Shown: positions 1 through 7,979 of the stretch, piece after piece
Position numbering within the stretch: the first letter of the stretch is position 1
Layout: every line of letters begins with the position of its first letter
Assembly (NCBI RefSeq): GCF_008124835.1
Contig: NZ_VNHW01000005.1
Coordinates: 124,001-188,000, forward strand
Reading direction: 5' to 3'
Source: Blastococcus xanthinilyticus
GTDB taxonomy: Bacteria > Actinomycetota > Actinomycetes > Mycobacteriales > Geodermatophilaceae
Length of the DNA: 64,000 bases
The notes under the pieces: generated by a model
Database searches by the model: none
What the model was told of the DNA's origin: nothing
What the model saw: only the letters and a program-made list of their open reading frames with translations
Program-made: the position numbers and the translations under genes

Positions 1-2
1 GC

Positions 3-380
3 CGCGTGGTCAACATCAGCTCGGTGCACGGCCTGCGCGCCTCGCCGTACAAGTCGGCGTACGTGACGGCCAAGCACGGCCTCGAGGGCCTGTCCAAGGT
101 CGTCGCCTTGGAGGCGGCCGGTCGCGGCGTCACGTCGAACTGCGTGAACCCCGCCTACGTGCGCACCCCGCTGGTGGAGGGGCAGATCGCCGACCAGGCC
201 CGGGCCCACGGCATGTCGGAGGACGAGGTCGTGGAGCGGGTCATGCTGGCGCCTGCGGCCCTCAAGCGGCTCATCGAGCCGGCCGAGGTAGCCGACGCGG
301 TGGCCTGGCTGTGCTCGCCCGCCGCGACGTCGGTCACCGGCACGTCCCTGGTCATGGACGGCGGGTGGAGCGCGCACTGA
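3..380 (+). CDS. Short-chain dehydrogenase, C-terminal part; 3-hydroxybutyrate dehydrogenase-like (5' end outside window)
   Basis: The window opens inside this gene, so only about 125 of the usual 250-260 residues are visible. The readable part begins at the NISS catalytic-serine strand, continues through the Tyr-x-x-x-Lys dyad (YVTAK) and the NPAYVRTPL loop, and ends with the classical SDR terminus [11 protein letters not shown]. The loop and helix composition ([13 protein letters not shown]) resembles D-3-hydroxybutyrate dehydrogenases, which oxidise 3-hydroxybutyrate to acetoacetate with NAD. The cofactor-binding half is missing, so substrate assignment is inference. An acetoacetyl-CoA synthetase lies at 48050-50029, which would be metabolically consistent but is not linked. 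Confidence 0.8.
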   Translation, partial: RVVNISSVHGLRASPYKSAYVTAKHGLEGLSKVVALEAAGRGVTSNCVNPAYVRTPLVEGQIADQARAHGMSEDEVVERVMLAPAALKRLIEPAEVADAVAWLCSPAATSVTGTSLVMDGGWSAH

Positions 381-475
381 CCCCTCCCCCGGGCGCGGGC
401 GGCCGGAGCCGCCACCGGTGGAGCTCCCCGCGCCGGCTGCGCACCGGCCCGCCCGGTCGGCGCGGCCCGGCCGCA

Positions 476-481
476 TACCCT
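476..481 (+). promoter_or_regulatory. Probable -10 hexamer of a leaderless promoter
   Basis: TACCCT lies six bases upstream of the GTG at 488 and no Shine-Dalgarno sequence precedes that codon. In actinobacteria this arrangement usually means transcription starts at or within a base or two of the start codon. The call rests on spacing and hexamer only. Confidence 0.35.
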
Positions 482-487
482 GGCCCC

Positions 488-1420
488 GTGCACCCGGCCC
501 CAGCTTCCGGACGGCTGCTCGCGGCCGACGAGTGGAGGGCACGGGCCGCCGCCCACGAGGCCCGCGTCGACCGGTGGGTCGCGCCGCACCGGGAGCGCCG
601 CCGCCGTGGGCAGCCGCACCCGGTCCTGGACTTCCTCTTCACCTACTACTCCGAGACGCCCGGCCGGCTGCGCCGCTGGCACCCCGGCCCCGGAGTGGCC
701 CTGGCACCCGCGGCCGGCGAGCCGGCACCGCACGCCGGCCGGCGCTGGTACGCCGTCGACGGGCAGGGCGTCGTCCGACTGGACACCGCAGCCTTCCTGA
801 CCGGGCGGACCGACACCGTCCGGTTCGTCCGCCGGCTGCTCGTGGCGACCGCCTCCCGGCCCGCGTTCACCGGCTGCTTCGGGCTGCACGAGTGGGCGAT
901 GGTCTACCGCGACCGCGCGACCCGGCACGCGCTGCCGCTGCGGCTGGGCCCGGAGGGCACCGACGCCGTCGTCGAGGCGCACCCCATCCGCTGCAGCCAC
1001 ATCGACGCGTTCCGCTTCTTCACGCCGGAGGCCGCGCCCCGCAACCGGCTGCGGCCGACCCGCGAGAACCAGCACGAGCTGGAGCAGCCGGGCTGCCTGC
1101 ACGCCGGGATGGACCTCTACAAGTGGGCCTACAAGCTCGCCCCCGCAACGCCCGGTGACCTCGTGGCGGACTGCTTCGAGCTGGCGGTGGACATCCGCGC
1201 GCTGGACATGCGCGCCTCCCCGTACGACCTCGCCGGCCACGGCTACCCCGCCGTCCCCATCGAGACCCCCGAGGGGAAGGCCGAGTACGTGGCGGCCCAG
1301 CGCGGGTTCGCCCAGCGCGGCGCCGGTCTCCGGCAGCGGCTCGTGGAGCTCTGCGACCAGCTGCTGGGCCCGGCCGGCGCGTCGACGGAGGTGCCCCAGG
1401 CCGTACGGTCGGAGCCGTGA
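488..1420 (+). CDS. Conserved actinobacterial protein, often labelled 3-methyladenine DNA glycosylase; function unproven
   Basis: The protein has 310 residues. It carries the blocks HEARVDRWVAPHRERRRRG, HPVLDFLFTYYSETPGRLRRWHPG and ENQHELEQPGCLHA-MDLYKW, which I recognise as a widespread actinobacterial family. Databases often call it 3-methyladenine DNA glycosylase, but I see no helix-hairpin-helix or AAG fold signature that would support that name. The GTG at 488 is chosen because it follows a leaderless -10 hexamer and matches the usual start just before the conserved region. The stop codon overlaps the next start by four bases (GTGA), so the gene is translationally coupled to the phosphatase downstream. 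Confidence 0.75.
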   Translation: MHPAPASGRLLAADEWRARAAAHEARVDRWVAPHRERRRRGQPHPVLDFLFTYYSETPGRLRRWHPGPGVALAPAAGEPAPHAGRRWYAVDGQGVVRLDTAAFLTGRTDTVRFVRRLLVATASRPAFTGCFGLHEWAMVYRDRATRHALPLRLGPEGTDAVVEAHPIRCSHIDAFRFFTPEAAPRNRLRPTRENQHELEQPGCLHAGMDLYKWAYKLAPATPGDLVADCFELAVDIRALDMRASPYDLAGHGYPAVPIETPEGKAEYVAAQRGFAQRGAGLRQRLVELCDQLLGPAGASTEVPQAVRSEP

Positions 1421-2253
1421 CCGCGACGAGCACCGACCGCTGGATCCGCCTGGACGGCACCACGAACACCCGCGACCTCGGCGGCCTCCCCACGACCGAC
1501 GGCGGGCGCACGCTGCCGGGACGGATCCTGCGCAGCGACAACCTGCAGACGCTCAGCGACGCGGACATCGCGCGGCTGGTCGACGAGATCGGCCTGCGCC
1601 AGGTCATCGACCTGCGCACCACGGCGGAGATCCTGCTGGAGGGCCGCGGTCCGCTGCGGGGCCTGCCGGACGTCGTCCACCGGCACTTCACCCTGCTCCC
1701 CGAGCGCGGCCACCACACCGACGTGTTCGCGGTGGAGGAGGACGACCCGCAGGTCGAGCTCCCGGCCGCCGGGTGGGCCGAGTCGCTGCTGCCGCGCCAG
1801 GTGGCCGCGCACGACGAGGGCGAGCCGCCGGCGGTGCGCTCCTACCTCGGCTACCTCGGCCAGCGGGGAGAGAACGTCGTCGCGGCGCTGCGGGCGCTCA
1901 CCGAGGCCGGGGACGGCGCCTCGGTGGTCCACTGCGCCGCGGGCAAGGACCGCACCGGCGTGGTCTGCGCCCTCGCGCTGGCCGTCGCCGGCGTCCCGAA
2001 CGAGGAGATCGTCGCCGACTACGCGCTCACGGCCGAGATCATCGACGCACTGGTCGCCAAGCTGGCCGCATCCCCGACCTACGCCGAGGACATGGAGACC
2101 CGCGACGTGGCCAGCCACACCCCGCGGGCGGAGACCATGGAGCGGGTCCTGTCGCTGCTGGACGAGCGCTTCGGTGGCCCGGCCGGCTGGCTGACGACGC
2201 ACGGTTTCGGGGCCGAGGAGCAGGCGGCGCTGCGCGCCCGCCTGCGCGACTGA
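1417..2253 (+). CDS. Tyrosine/serine protein phosphatase, PtpB/Y_phosphatase3-like
   Basis: This 278-residue protein contains the P-loop signature HCAAGKDRTG at about 172-181, which gives the Cys-x5-Arg catalytic pair (Cys173, Arg179) with the Lys-Asp typical of PtpB-like and lipid-phosphatase-like enzymes. The N-terminal NTRDLGGL and RSDNLQTL blocks are the usual entry strands of the Y_phosphatase3 family. It probably removes phosphate from protein tyrosine or serine, or from phosphoinositides; the substrate cannot be read from sequence. There is no signal peptide. It overlaps the upstream gene by four bases and is followed by a perfect hairpin terminator. Confidence 0.85.
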   Translation: MTATSTDRWIRLDGTTNTRDLGGLPTTDGGRTLPGRILRSDNLQTLSDADIARLVDEIGLRQVIDLRTTAEILLEGRGPLRGLPDVVHRHFTLLPERGHHTDVFAVEEDDPQVELPAAGWAESLLPRQVAAHDEGEPPAVRSYLGYLGQRGENVVAALRALTEAGDGASVVHCAAGKDRTGVVCALALAVAGVPNEEIVADYALTAEIIDALVAKLAASPTYAEDMETRDVASHTPRAETMERVLSLLDERFGGPAGWLTTHGFGAEEQAALRARLRD

Positions 2254-2304
2254 GGACCGACGCCCGGCCGCGGTACCCCCGCGGCGCAGGTGCCGAACGT
2301 GGAC

Positions 2305-2332
2305 GACCCCGGTCTCGGCAGAGACCGGGGTC
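2305..2332 (+). terminator. Hairpin terminator, 12-bp perfect stem
   Basis: GACCCCGGTCTC and GAGACCGGGGTC form a perfect 12-bp stem around a four-base loop (GGCA), 51 bases after the phosphatase stop. There is no U-tract, as is common for actinobacterial hairpins. It lies between convergent genes and could stop transcription from both sides. Confidence 0.75.
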
Positions 2333-2364
2333 GGGAGTCGCGGACCGCACGGGGCGGCCGGAGG

Positions 2365-2514
2365 TCAGCGGCCCAGGAAGGCGCTGCCGTTCGCAATCGT
2401 CAGGAGCTCGTCCCGCATGGCCGGGCTGCTGCTGCGCGCCAGGGCGCGGTCGAGCGCCCGGCGGGTACGCGCCACCTGCCGACGCTGCCGCCAGCTGGTC
2501 GTCACGCTGCTCAT
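2365..2514 (-). CDS. Small basic hypothetical protein, 49 aa
   Basis: An ATG at 2514 opens a 49-residue frame preceded at good distance by AAAGAGG. The peptide starts MSSVTTSWRQRRQVARTRRA, is rich in Arg and Gln, and ends LTIANGSAFLGR. There is no membrane segment or cysteine. Short Arg-rich proteins of this shape are common in actinobacterial genomes and generally uncharacterised. Support comes from the ribosome-binding site, the convergent layout with a terminator in front, and codon use matching its neighbours. I infer no function. Confidence 0.6.
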   Translation of the reverse strand: MSSVTTSWRQRRQVARTRRALDRALARSSSPAMRDELLTIANGSAFLGR

Positions 2515-2582
2515 CGTTGGTGCCTCTTTCGTCGGAGTTGATCGCCTACAGCCGTAGTAACGCAGGCGTACACCACTCTAAT

Positions 2583-2601
2583 CCGACGAAACGTCGGTCA
2601 A
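2583..2601 (-). promoter_or_regulatory. Inverted repeat overlapping a TTGACC hexamer upstream of the 49-aa gene
   Basis: CCGACG-AAA-CGTCGG is a perfect six-base inverted repeat (2583-2597). On the minus strand it runs straight on from a TTGACC -35-like hexamer (2596-2601). A repressor site overlapping a promoter is plausible, but the matching -10 element is weak and no regulator is adjacent. Confidence 0.3.
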
Positions 2602-2681
2602 CCTGAGGCATTGCCGAAGGTTCCTCATCCGTTCGGGTGAGAGTCGTCACGCCGGCACCGGCGCGCCACCCCGGGAACGAC

Positions 2682-2717
2682 GACGGCGCCCGCCCCCCGG
2701 AGAGGACGAGCGCCGTC
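2682..2717 (-). terminator. Hairpin terminator after the SRPBCC gene
   Basis: GACGGCGC and GCGCCGTC form an eight-base stem around a 20-base loop, 15 bases past the stop codon at 2733 read on the minus strand. The long loop lowers confidence. Confidence 0.45.
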
Positions 2718-2732
2718 ATCGGCTGCGGAGGC

Positions 2733-3194
2733 CTAGCTGGGACGCTGCACGTCCCCGCGCCAGGCACCGGTCTCGGTGCCCCGGCTCTCGATGAACTCCT
2801 TGAACTTCTTGGCGTCGGCCTTGACCTGGCGGTCGTCGACGCCGAGCGCCGCGCCGGCCTTCTCGACCAGGCCCTCGGGCTCCCAGTCGATCTGGATCAT
2901 CACGCGGGTCTTGGCGTCGTCGAGCCGGTGGAAGGTGACCACACCGGCGTGCTTGGCCTCGCCGCTCGTGCTGGTCCAGGCCACCCGCTCCTCGGGGTGC
3001 TGCTCGGTGATCTCGGCGTCGAACTCCCGCTTCACCCCGTCGATGCTGGTGACCCAGTGGGTGTGGGTCGCGTCGATCTGGGTGATCTTCTCGACCCCGC
3101 CCATGAACTGGGGAAAGCTCTCGAACTGCGTCCACTGGTCGTAGGCGACCCGGATCGGGACGTCGACGTCGACGGACTCCTGCACGCTGGCCAC
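2733..3194 (-). CDS. SRPBCC (START-like) polyketide cyclase/dehydrase family protein
   Basis: The 153-residue protein begins MASVQESVDVDVPIRVAYDQWTQF, the standard first strand and helix of COG5637/SRPBCC proteins (VDVPxxxAYxxWTxFExFPxFM). The following VEKITQIDATHTHWV block and the TRVMIQIDWEPEG strand complete the helix-grip fold, a hydrophobic ligand pocket. The ligand is unknown. The GTG at 3194 is chosen because GAGGAGC lies seven bases ahead; the frame stays open far upstream but shows no homology there. It is followed by a possible hairpin and preceded by an 82-base gap. Confidence 0.8.
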   Translation of the reverse strand: MASVQESVDVDVPIRVAYDQWTQFESFPQFMGGVEKITQIDATHTHWVTSIDGVKREFDAEITEQHPEERVAWTSTSGEAKHAGVVTFHRLDDAKTRVMIQIDWEPEGLVEKAGAALGVDDRQVKADAKKFKEFIESRGTETGAWRGDVQRPS

Positions 3195-3276
3195 GATCTC
3201 AGCTCCTCGGTCTCGCTCGTTCGGTCGCGCACCACCTACCCGCGACGGGCGCGCGCGACACCTCGGTAGCCGCAGG

Positions 3277-3642
3277 TCAGCGCCGCACCGGCCGCGGTCG
3301 CGTGACGAGCTGGAGCGCCGCGCCCGCGAGCACGGCGAGGCACACGACCCGGAGCAGGCCCAGCCCGATGTTCGCCCCGCCGTCGTCCCAGGTGACGGCG
3401 TCGACGAGCACCAGCACCACGAGGGCGCCGAGGACGACGAAGCCGGTCCAGCGCTCGCCGTCCCGGCCGTGCGCGGCCAGCCGCACGCCCGCGGCGAGGG
3501 CGAACAGGTAGCCCACGACCTGGAGGAGCCACGGCTCCGCACCCTGGTCGGCGCCCGAGCGGGAGCCGCTGACCACGATCGAGGCGCCGGTGAGCACGAC
3601 GAAGGCGAGCAGCGCGTACAGGGCGAGCCGGCGCGGTTCCAC
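3277..3642 (-). CDS. Small integral membrane protein, four predicted TM segments
   Basis: This 121-residue protein has hydrophobic stretches near residues 7-25 (LALYALLAFVVLTGASIVV), 40-57, 68-86 and 95-113, separated by short charged loops, with a basic C-terminus (TRPRPVRR). I do not recognise the family. The GTG at 3642 has GGGAAG upstream at acceptable distance. It lies 25 bases downstream of the bkd E2 stop on the same strand and could be the last gene of that operon, or independent. Confidence 0.6.
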   Translation of the reverse strand: MEPRRLALYALLAFVVLTGASIVVSGSRSGADQGAEPWLLQVVGYLFALAAGVRLAAHGRDGERWTGFVVLGALVVLVLVDAVTWDDGGANIGLGLLRVVCLAVLAGAALQLVTRPRPVRR

Positions 3643-3667
3643 GGCGGTCAGCTTCCCGGGCGTCCGG

Positions 3668-5161
3668 TCAGAACGCCAGGGCGCTCCCCGGGTCGTGCAG
3701 CAGCGCGCCGACGTCGGCGAGGAACCGGCTGCCCAGCTCGCCGTCGATGATCCGGTGGTCGAAGGAGAGCGCGAGCTGGGTCACCTGCCGCACCCGCACC
3801 TTCCCCTTGTGCACCCACGGCATCTCCCGGACGGCGCCGAAGGCGAGGATCGCCGACTCCCCCGGGTTGAGGATCGGCGTCCCGGTGTCCACCCCGAACA
3901 CCCCGACGTTGGTGATCGTCAGCGTGCCGCCGGTCATGTCGGCGGGCGAGGTGCGCCCGGCGCGCGCGGTCTCGGTGAGCTCGGCCAGCGCGCCCGCGAG
4001 CTCGGCCAGCGAGAGCCGGCCGGCGTCCTTGACGTTGGGCACGACGAGCCCCCGCGGGGTGGCCGCGGCGATGCCGAGGTTCACCTGCCCGTGGACGACG
4101 ATCTCCTGCGCCGCCTCGTCCCAGGAACTGTTCACCATCGGGTGCCGCGCAGCGGCCAGCAGCACGGCCTTCGCCACGAACAGCAGCGGGCTGACCTTCA
4201 CGCCGGCGAGCTCGGGCCGGGCGGCCAGCCGGGCCCGCAGCTTCATCATGCGGGTGACGTCGACGGTGAGGAACTCCGTCACGTGCGGCGCGGTGAAGGC
4301 GCTGGCCACCATGGCGGCCGCGGTCGCCTTGCGCACTCCCTTGACCGGGATCCGCTGCTCCGTGCCGGCGCCGGCCGGGGCGGCCGGCTGCGCCGGGGCG
4401 GCGGTGCGGGCGGCGACGGCGGCGTCGACGTCGGCCCGGGTGATGCAGCCGTCGGTGCCCGAGCCGGTCAGCGTGGTGAGGTCGACCCCGAGGTCCTTGG
4501 CGTACTTGCGCACCGGCGGCTTGGCCAGCGGGCGCGGGCCGCGACGGCCGGGCGCGACGCCCCGTGCGGGCGCGGCGTCGTCCCGGAGGGCGGCCGCCTC
4601 GGCCTGCCGGCCGACCTCGAGCCCGCCGTGGCGCACCGGCTTGCTGCGCATGTCCGGCGCGGTGGCCAGCAGCGGCGGCTGGTCGGTGCCACCGGAGCCG
4701 TAGTCGGCCCCGGGCAGCGCGGTGGCCCGGGCGGCGGCGGCGCTGCCCGAGCGCCGCGGCCGGCGGCGCGCCTCGGTGGTGCGCGGGCCGTAGCCGACGA
4801 GCACCGCGGTCCGCCCGCCCGGGGCGGAGCCGCCGATCAGGCCGGCGGCGGGTTCGCCGTCGGCGGCCTCCGCCGGCTCGGCGTCCGCGGCCGGCGCGCT
4901 GCCTCCGGCGCCTCCGGCGTCGGTGTCGATGGTGATGATCGGCGTGCCGACGTCGACCATCGTCCCGGCCTCGAAGAGCAGCTCGGTCACCGTGCCCGCG
5001 AACGGCGAGGGCAGCTCGACGGCGGCCTTGGCCGTCTCCACCTCGCACAGCGGCTGGTTGACCGTGACCGTGTCGCCGACGGCGACCAGCCACTGCAGGA
5101 TCTCGCCCTCGGTGAGGCCCTCACCGACGTCGGGGAGCTTGAACTGGCGCAGGGTCGGCAT
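3668..5161 (-). CDS. bkdC: Branched-chain 2-oxoacid dehydrogenase E2, dihydrolipoyl acyltransferase
   Basis: The 497-residue core subunit has three parts. The N-terminal lipoyl domain carries the lipoylated lysine in VETAKAAVEL (Lys45). A peripheral-subunit-binding domain lies around residues 215-255 (KPPVRKYAKDLGVDLTTLTG). The C-terminal catalytic acyltransferase domain has the motif HRIIDG at about 469-474. It transfers the acyl group from E1 to CoA in the cytoplasm. The Ala/Gly/Arg-rich linker between the first two domains is long (about residues 80-215) and poorly conserved in appearance. It lies three bases downstream of E1beta. Branched-chain rather than pyruvate specificity is inferred from the separate E1alpha/E1beta subunits and the Lrp regulator next door. 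Confidence 0.92.
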   Translation of the reverse strand: MPTLRQFKLPDVGEGLTEGEILQWLVAVGDTVTVNQPLCEVETAKAAVELPSPFAGTVTELLFEAGTMVDVGTPIITIDTDAGGAGGSAPAADAEPAEAADGEPAAGLIGGSAPGGRTAVLVGYGPRTTEARRRPRRSGSAAAARATALPGADYGSGGTDQPPLLATAPDMRSKPVRHGGLEVGRQAEAAALRDDAAPARGVAPGRRGPRPLAKPPVRKYAKDLGVDLTTLTGSGTDGCITRADVDAAVAARTAAPAQPAAPAGAGTEQRIPVKGVRKATAAAMVASAFTAPHVTEFLTVDVTRMMKLRARLAARPELAGVKVSPLLFVAKAVLLAAARHPMVNSSWDEAAQEIVVHGQVNLGIAAATPRGLVVPNVKDAGRLSLAELAGALAELTETARAGRTSPADMTGGTLTITNVGVFGVDTGTPILNPGESAILAFGAVREMPWVHKGKVRVRQVTQLALSFDHRIIDGELGSRFLADVGALLHDPGSALAF

Positions 5162-5164
5162 CGG

Positions 5165-6145
5165 TCAGAACTCCATCGCGCGGTCGACGGCGTCCAGCAC
5201 CCGGTCGAGGTCGGGGAGGTACTCCTCCTCCAGCTTCGACGGCGGGTAGGGGGTGTCGTAGCCCCCGACCCGCAGCACCGGCGCCTCCAGGGAGTGGAAG
5301 CAGGTCTCGGTCACCCGGGCGGCGATCTCGGCACCGAGGCCGAGGGTCACCGGGGCCTCGTGCACCACGACGCACCGGCCGGTGCGCCGCACCGACTCGT
5401 ACACGGGGTCGAGGTCCAGCGGCGAGACGGTGCGCAGGTCGACGACCTCCACCGACCGCCCCTCCTCCGCCGCGGCCTCGGCGGCCTGCAGGGCCGTCTT
5501 CACCATCGGGCCGTAGGCGAGCACGGTGACGTCGTCGCCGCCGCGGACCACCCGGGAGGCGAACAGCGGGTCGGGGGTGGCGTCGACGTCGACCTCGGCC
5601 TTCTCCCAGTACCGGCGCTTGGGCTCGAGGAAGACGATCGGGTCGGGAGCGGCGATCGCCTGCTGGATGCCCCAGTAGGCGTCGACCGGGTTGCTGACGG
5701 CGACCACCTTGAGCCCGGCCGTGTGTGCGAAGTAGGCCTCCGGGCTCTCGCTGTGGTGCTCGACCGCGCCGATGCCGCCGCCGAAGGGGATGCGGATGAC
5801 GATCGGCATCGGCAGCGTGCCGCGGGACCGGGCGTGCATCTTGGCGACCTGGGTGACGATCTGGTTGTAGGCCGGGAACACGAAGCCGTCGAACTGGATC
5901 TCGCAGACCGGCCGGTAGCCGCGCATGGCCAGGCCCACAGCGGTGCCGAGGATGCCGGCCTCGGCGAGGGGAGTGTCGACGACGCGGGCCTCGCCGAAGT
6001 CCTTCTGCAGGCCGTCGGTGATCCGGAAGACCCCGCCCAGCTTGCCGATGTCCTCGCCCATGAGGACGACCTTCGCGTCGTCCTCCATGGCCTTGCGCAG
6101 GCCCAGGTTGAGCGCCTTGCCGATGGTGAGCGTCTGGGCGGTCAC
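5165..6145 (-). CDS. bkdB: 2-oxoacid dehydrogenase E1 beta subunit
   Basis: This 326-residue transketolase-like subunit starts MTAQTLTIGKALNLGLRKAM and contains the conserved VLMGEDIGKLGGVFR, EIQFDGFVFPAYNQI and the histidine-containing GAVEHHSESPEAYF block that contacts the lipoyl arm. The C-terminal half (DVTVLAYGPMVKTAL, VVDLRTVSPLDLD) is the transketolase C domain. Together with E1alpha it decarboxylates branched 2-oxoacids using thiamine diphosphate. The GTG start overlaps the E1alpha stop by four bases, so expression is tightly coupled. Confidence 0.93.
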   Translation of the reverse strand: MTAQTLTIGKALNLGLRKAMEDDAKVVLMGEDIGKLGGVFRITDGLQKDFGEARVVDTPLAEAGILGTAVGLAMRGYRPVCEIQFDGFVFPAYNQIVTQVAKMHARSRGTLPMPIVIRIPFGGGIGAVEHHSESPEAYFAHTAGLKVVAVSNPVDAYWGIQQAIAAPDPIVFLEPKRRYWEKAEVDVDATPDPLFASRVVRGGDDVTVLAYGPMVKTALQAAEAAAEEGRSVEVVDLRTVSPLDLDPVYESVRRTGRCVVVHEAPVTLGLGAEIAARVTETCFHSLEAPVLRVGGYDTPYPPSKLEEEYLPDLDRVLDAVDRAMEF

Positions 6146-7281
6146 TCGCCGTCCTCCTCGAACGATGCCCGGTAGGCGACGAAGTCGGCCCGCTGCTGCG
6201 CCAGCTGCGGGGTCTGCTCGGCGTAGACGGAGTCGAACATCGACGTCGGGGTCGGATCGGGCATCTCCAGCGTGCCGCTGCGGATGCGGGCGGCCAGCTC
6301 GTCGGCCTCGGCCTCGACCGAGTCGAAGAACGCGGCGTCGGCGATCGAGCTGCGCGACAGGTGGGCCTTGAGCCGGGCGATCGGATCCCGCAGCTTCCAC
6401 TCCTCCAGCTCGCTGGCCAGCCGGTAGCGGGTGGGGTCGTCGGAGGTGGTGTGCGCGCCCATGCGGTAGGTGAACGCCTCGATGAACGTCGGGCCCTGGC
6501 CCTCGCGGGCGGCCTGCAGGGCCTGCCGCGTCACTGCCAGGACGGCGAGGACGTCGTTGCCGTCGACCCGGACGCCGGGGAAGCCGAAGCCGGCTGCCCG
6601 CTGGTACAGCGGCACCCGCGACTGGCGCTCCAGGGGGACGCTGATCGCGTACTGGTTGTTCTGGCAGAAGAAGACCACGGGCGCGGAGAAGCTGGCCGCC
6701 CAGATCATCGCCTCGTTGACCTCGCCCTGGCTGGTGGCGCCGTCGCCGAGGAAGGCGAGCACCGCCTGCTCGGCGCCGTCGCGCTGGACGCCCATGGCGT
6801 AGCCGGTGGCGTGCAGGGTCTGCGCGCCGATGACCACGGTGTAGAGGTTGAAGCCCCGGGCCACCGGGTCCCAGCCGCCGTTGTCCACGCCCCGGAACAG
6901 GCTGATCACGTGCAGCGGGTCGACGCCTCGGGCCCAGGCGACGCCGTGCTCCCGGTACGTCGGGAAGGCCATGTCGGTCTCGGCCATCGCGCGCCCGGCG
7001 CCGATCTGCGCGGCCTCCTGGCCCAGCAGCGAGGCCCAGATGCCCAGCTCGCCCTGGCGCTGCAGGGCGGTGGCCTCGACGTCCCAGCGCCGGACCAGGG
7101 CGAGGTCGCGGTACAGCCCGCGCAGCTCCTCGTCGGAGATCTCCAGCGAGTACTCCGGGTGCTCGACCCGGTCGCCCTCGGGGGTGAGCAGCTGGACCAG
7201 CTGCGTGCGCTGCGGCAGGTGGGGCGCTCCGGCCCCCGGTACCGGGTCGACCATCTCCCTGGTCTCGGGCAACGCTGTCAC
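6142..7281 (-). CDS. bkdA: 2-oxoacid dehydrogenase E1 alpha subunit
   Basis: The 379-residue E1alpha carries the thiamine diphosphate motif that starts GDGATSQGEVNEAMIWAA and ends in NNQ. It also has TFPTYREHG-type entry sequence (AFPTYREHGVAWARGVD), YAISVPLERQ and the phosphorylation-loop-like YRMGAHTTSDDPTRYR. Start choice: the GTG at 7281 has GGCGAGGAG six bases ahead, and the frame upstream lacks homology. It is the first gene of a three-gene operon read toward E1beta and E2; no E3 lipoamide dehydrogenase is encoded here. The divergent Lrp/AsnC gene at 7497 is its likely regulator. Confidence 0.92.
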   Translation of the reverse strand: MTALPETREMVDPVPGAGAPHLPQRTQLVQLLTPEGDRVEHPEYSLEISDEELRGLYRDLALVRRWDVEATALQRQGELGIWASLLGQEAAQIGAGRAMAETDMAFPTYREHGVAWARGVDPLHVISLFRGVDNGGWDPVARGFNLYTVVIGAQTLHATGYAMGVQRDGAEQAVLAFLGDGATSQGEVNEAMIWAASFSAPVVFFCQNNQYAISVPLERQSRVPLYQRAAGFGFPGVRVDGNDVLAVLAVTRQALQAAREGQGPTFIEAFTYRMGAHTTSDDPTRYRLASELEEWKLRDPIARLKAHLSRSSIADAAFFDSVEAEADELAARIRSGTLEMPDPTPTSMFDSVYAEQTPQLAQQRADFVAYRASFEEDGE

Positions 7282-7448
7282 GGGGCGCTCCTCGCCGTCG
7301 GCCACCGCCGCGGGGTCACCGCCGGATCGGTGGGGCTGGACGTGGGCGCCGCCGGGTGTGGCGGCGCTCACAACCATCCTGGCACGCCGGACGGGCCGGT
7401 GACCAGCCCCGTCGGGCCACGATCTGCTCAGGGCCGGAAGTCCACGCT

Positions 7449-7464
7449 GTGCAGATAGCTGTAC
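7449..7464. promoter_or_regulatory. Dyad operator candidate for the Lrp/AsnC regulator
   Basis: GTGCAGATAGCTGTAC has the symmetric form GTnCAGnTAnCTGnAC (12 of 16 positions paired), and CCAC/GTGG flanks extend the symmetry. It lies 33 bases upstream of the regulator start, in the divergent region shared with the bkd operon. Lrp/AsnC proteins bind imperfect dyads of about this length and often regulate themselves and a divergent target. Confidence 0.45.
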
Positions 7465-7496
7465 GCGGTGGGCCTGGAGCTGCCAGACTGCCCAAC

Positions 7497-7979
7497 GTGC
7501 CCGAGCTCGACGCCACCGACGCCCGGCTCCTGCTCGCCCTGACCGAGGACCCCCGCGCGAGCGTGATGGCGCTGTCGCAGCGGCTCGGCCTCGCCCGTGG
7601 CACGGTGCAGGCCCGCCTGACGCGGCTGGAGGGCAACGGGGTCCTGGCACCCCTGGACCAGCGGGTCCGCCCCGAGGCGCTCGGCTACCGCCTCGGCGCC
7701 TACATGTCGGTGCAGGTGGCCCAGCGCGGGCTCGGCGAGGTCAGCGACGCGCTGGCCGACCTCCCGGAGGTCCTGGAGGTCACCGGCCTGTCCGGGGCCA
7801 CCGACCTCCTGGTCCACGTGGTGGCCACCGACGCCGACCACCTCTGGCGGATCACCGAGGCCGTCCTCGCCATCCCCGGCGTGCAGCGGGTGGACACCGC
7901 CCTGGCCATGCGCCGCTTCGTGGAGCGGCGTACCCGCCCGCTGCTGGCGCGGACAGCGGGGGACGACGTCCGCCGCTAG
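7497..7979 (+). CDS. Lrp/AsnC family transcriptional regulator, BkdR-like
   Basis: The 160-residue protein has an N-terminal winged helix-turn-helix (LDATDARLLLALTEDPRAS and LSQRLGLARGTVQARLTRLE) followed by the RAM ligand-binding domain. The GTG at 7497 is chosen because homology begins two residues later and a CAGACT hexamer lies ten bases upstream, suggesting a nearly leaderless mRNA. It is divergent from the bkd operon, the same arrangement as BkdR proteins that control branched-chain oxoacid dehydrogenases in response to amino acids. Its stop overlaps the convergent gene by three bases. Confidence 0.85.
   Translation: MPELDATDARLLLALTEDPRASVMALSQRLGLARGTVQARLTRLEGNGVLAPLDQRVRPEALGYRLGAYMSVQVAQRGLGEVSDALADLPEVLEVTGLSGATDLLVHVVATDADHLWRITEAVLAIPGVQRVDTALAMRRFVERRTRPLLARTAGDDVRR

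Noticed and set aside
4460-4920. Possible frameshift in the E2 linker, because its composition looks unusual
   Set aside because: The reading frame is continuous, both flanking domains are in the same frame, and E2 linkers are naturally variable. I cannot show a shift without an alignment.
3590-6175. Long open reading frame of about 860 codons antisense to the bkd operon
   Set aside because: The opposite strand encodes three clear enzyme subunits. In GC-rich DNA the antisense frames of real genes often lack stops; the translated product is His/Gly/Arg-rich with no family resemblance.
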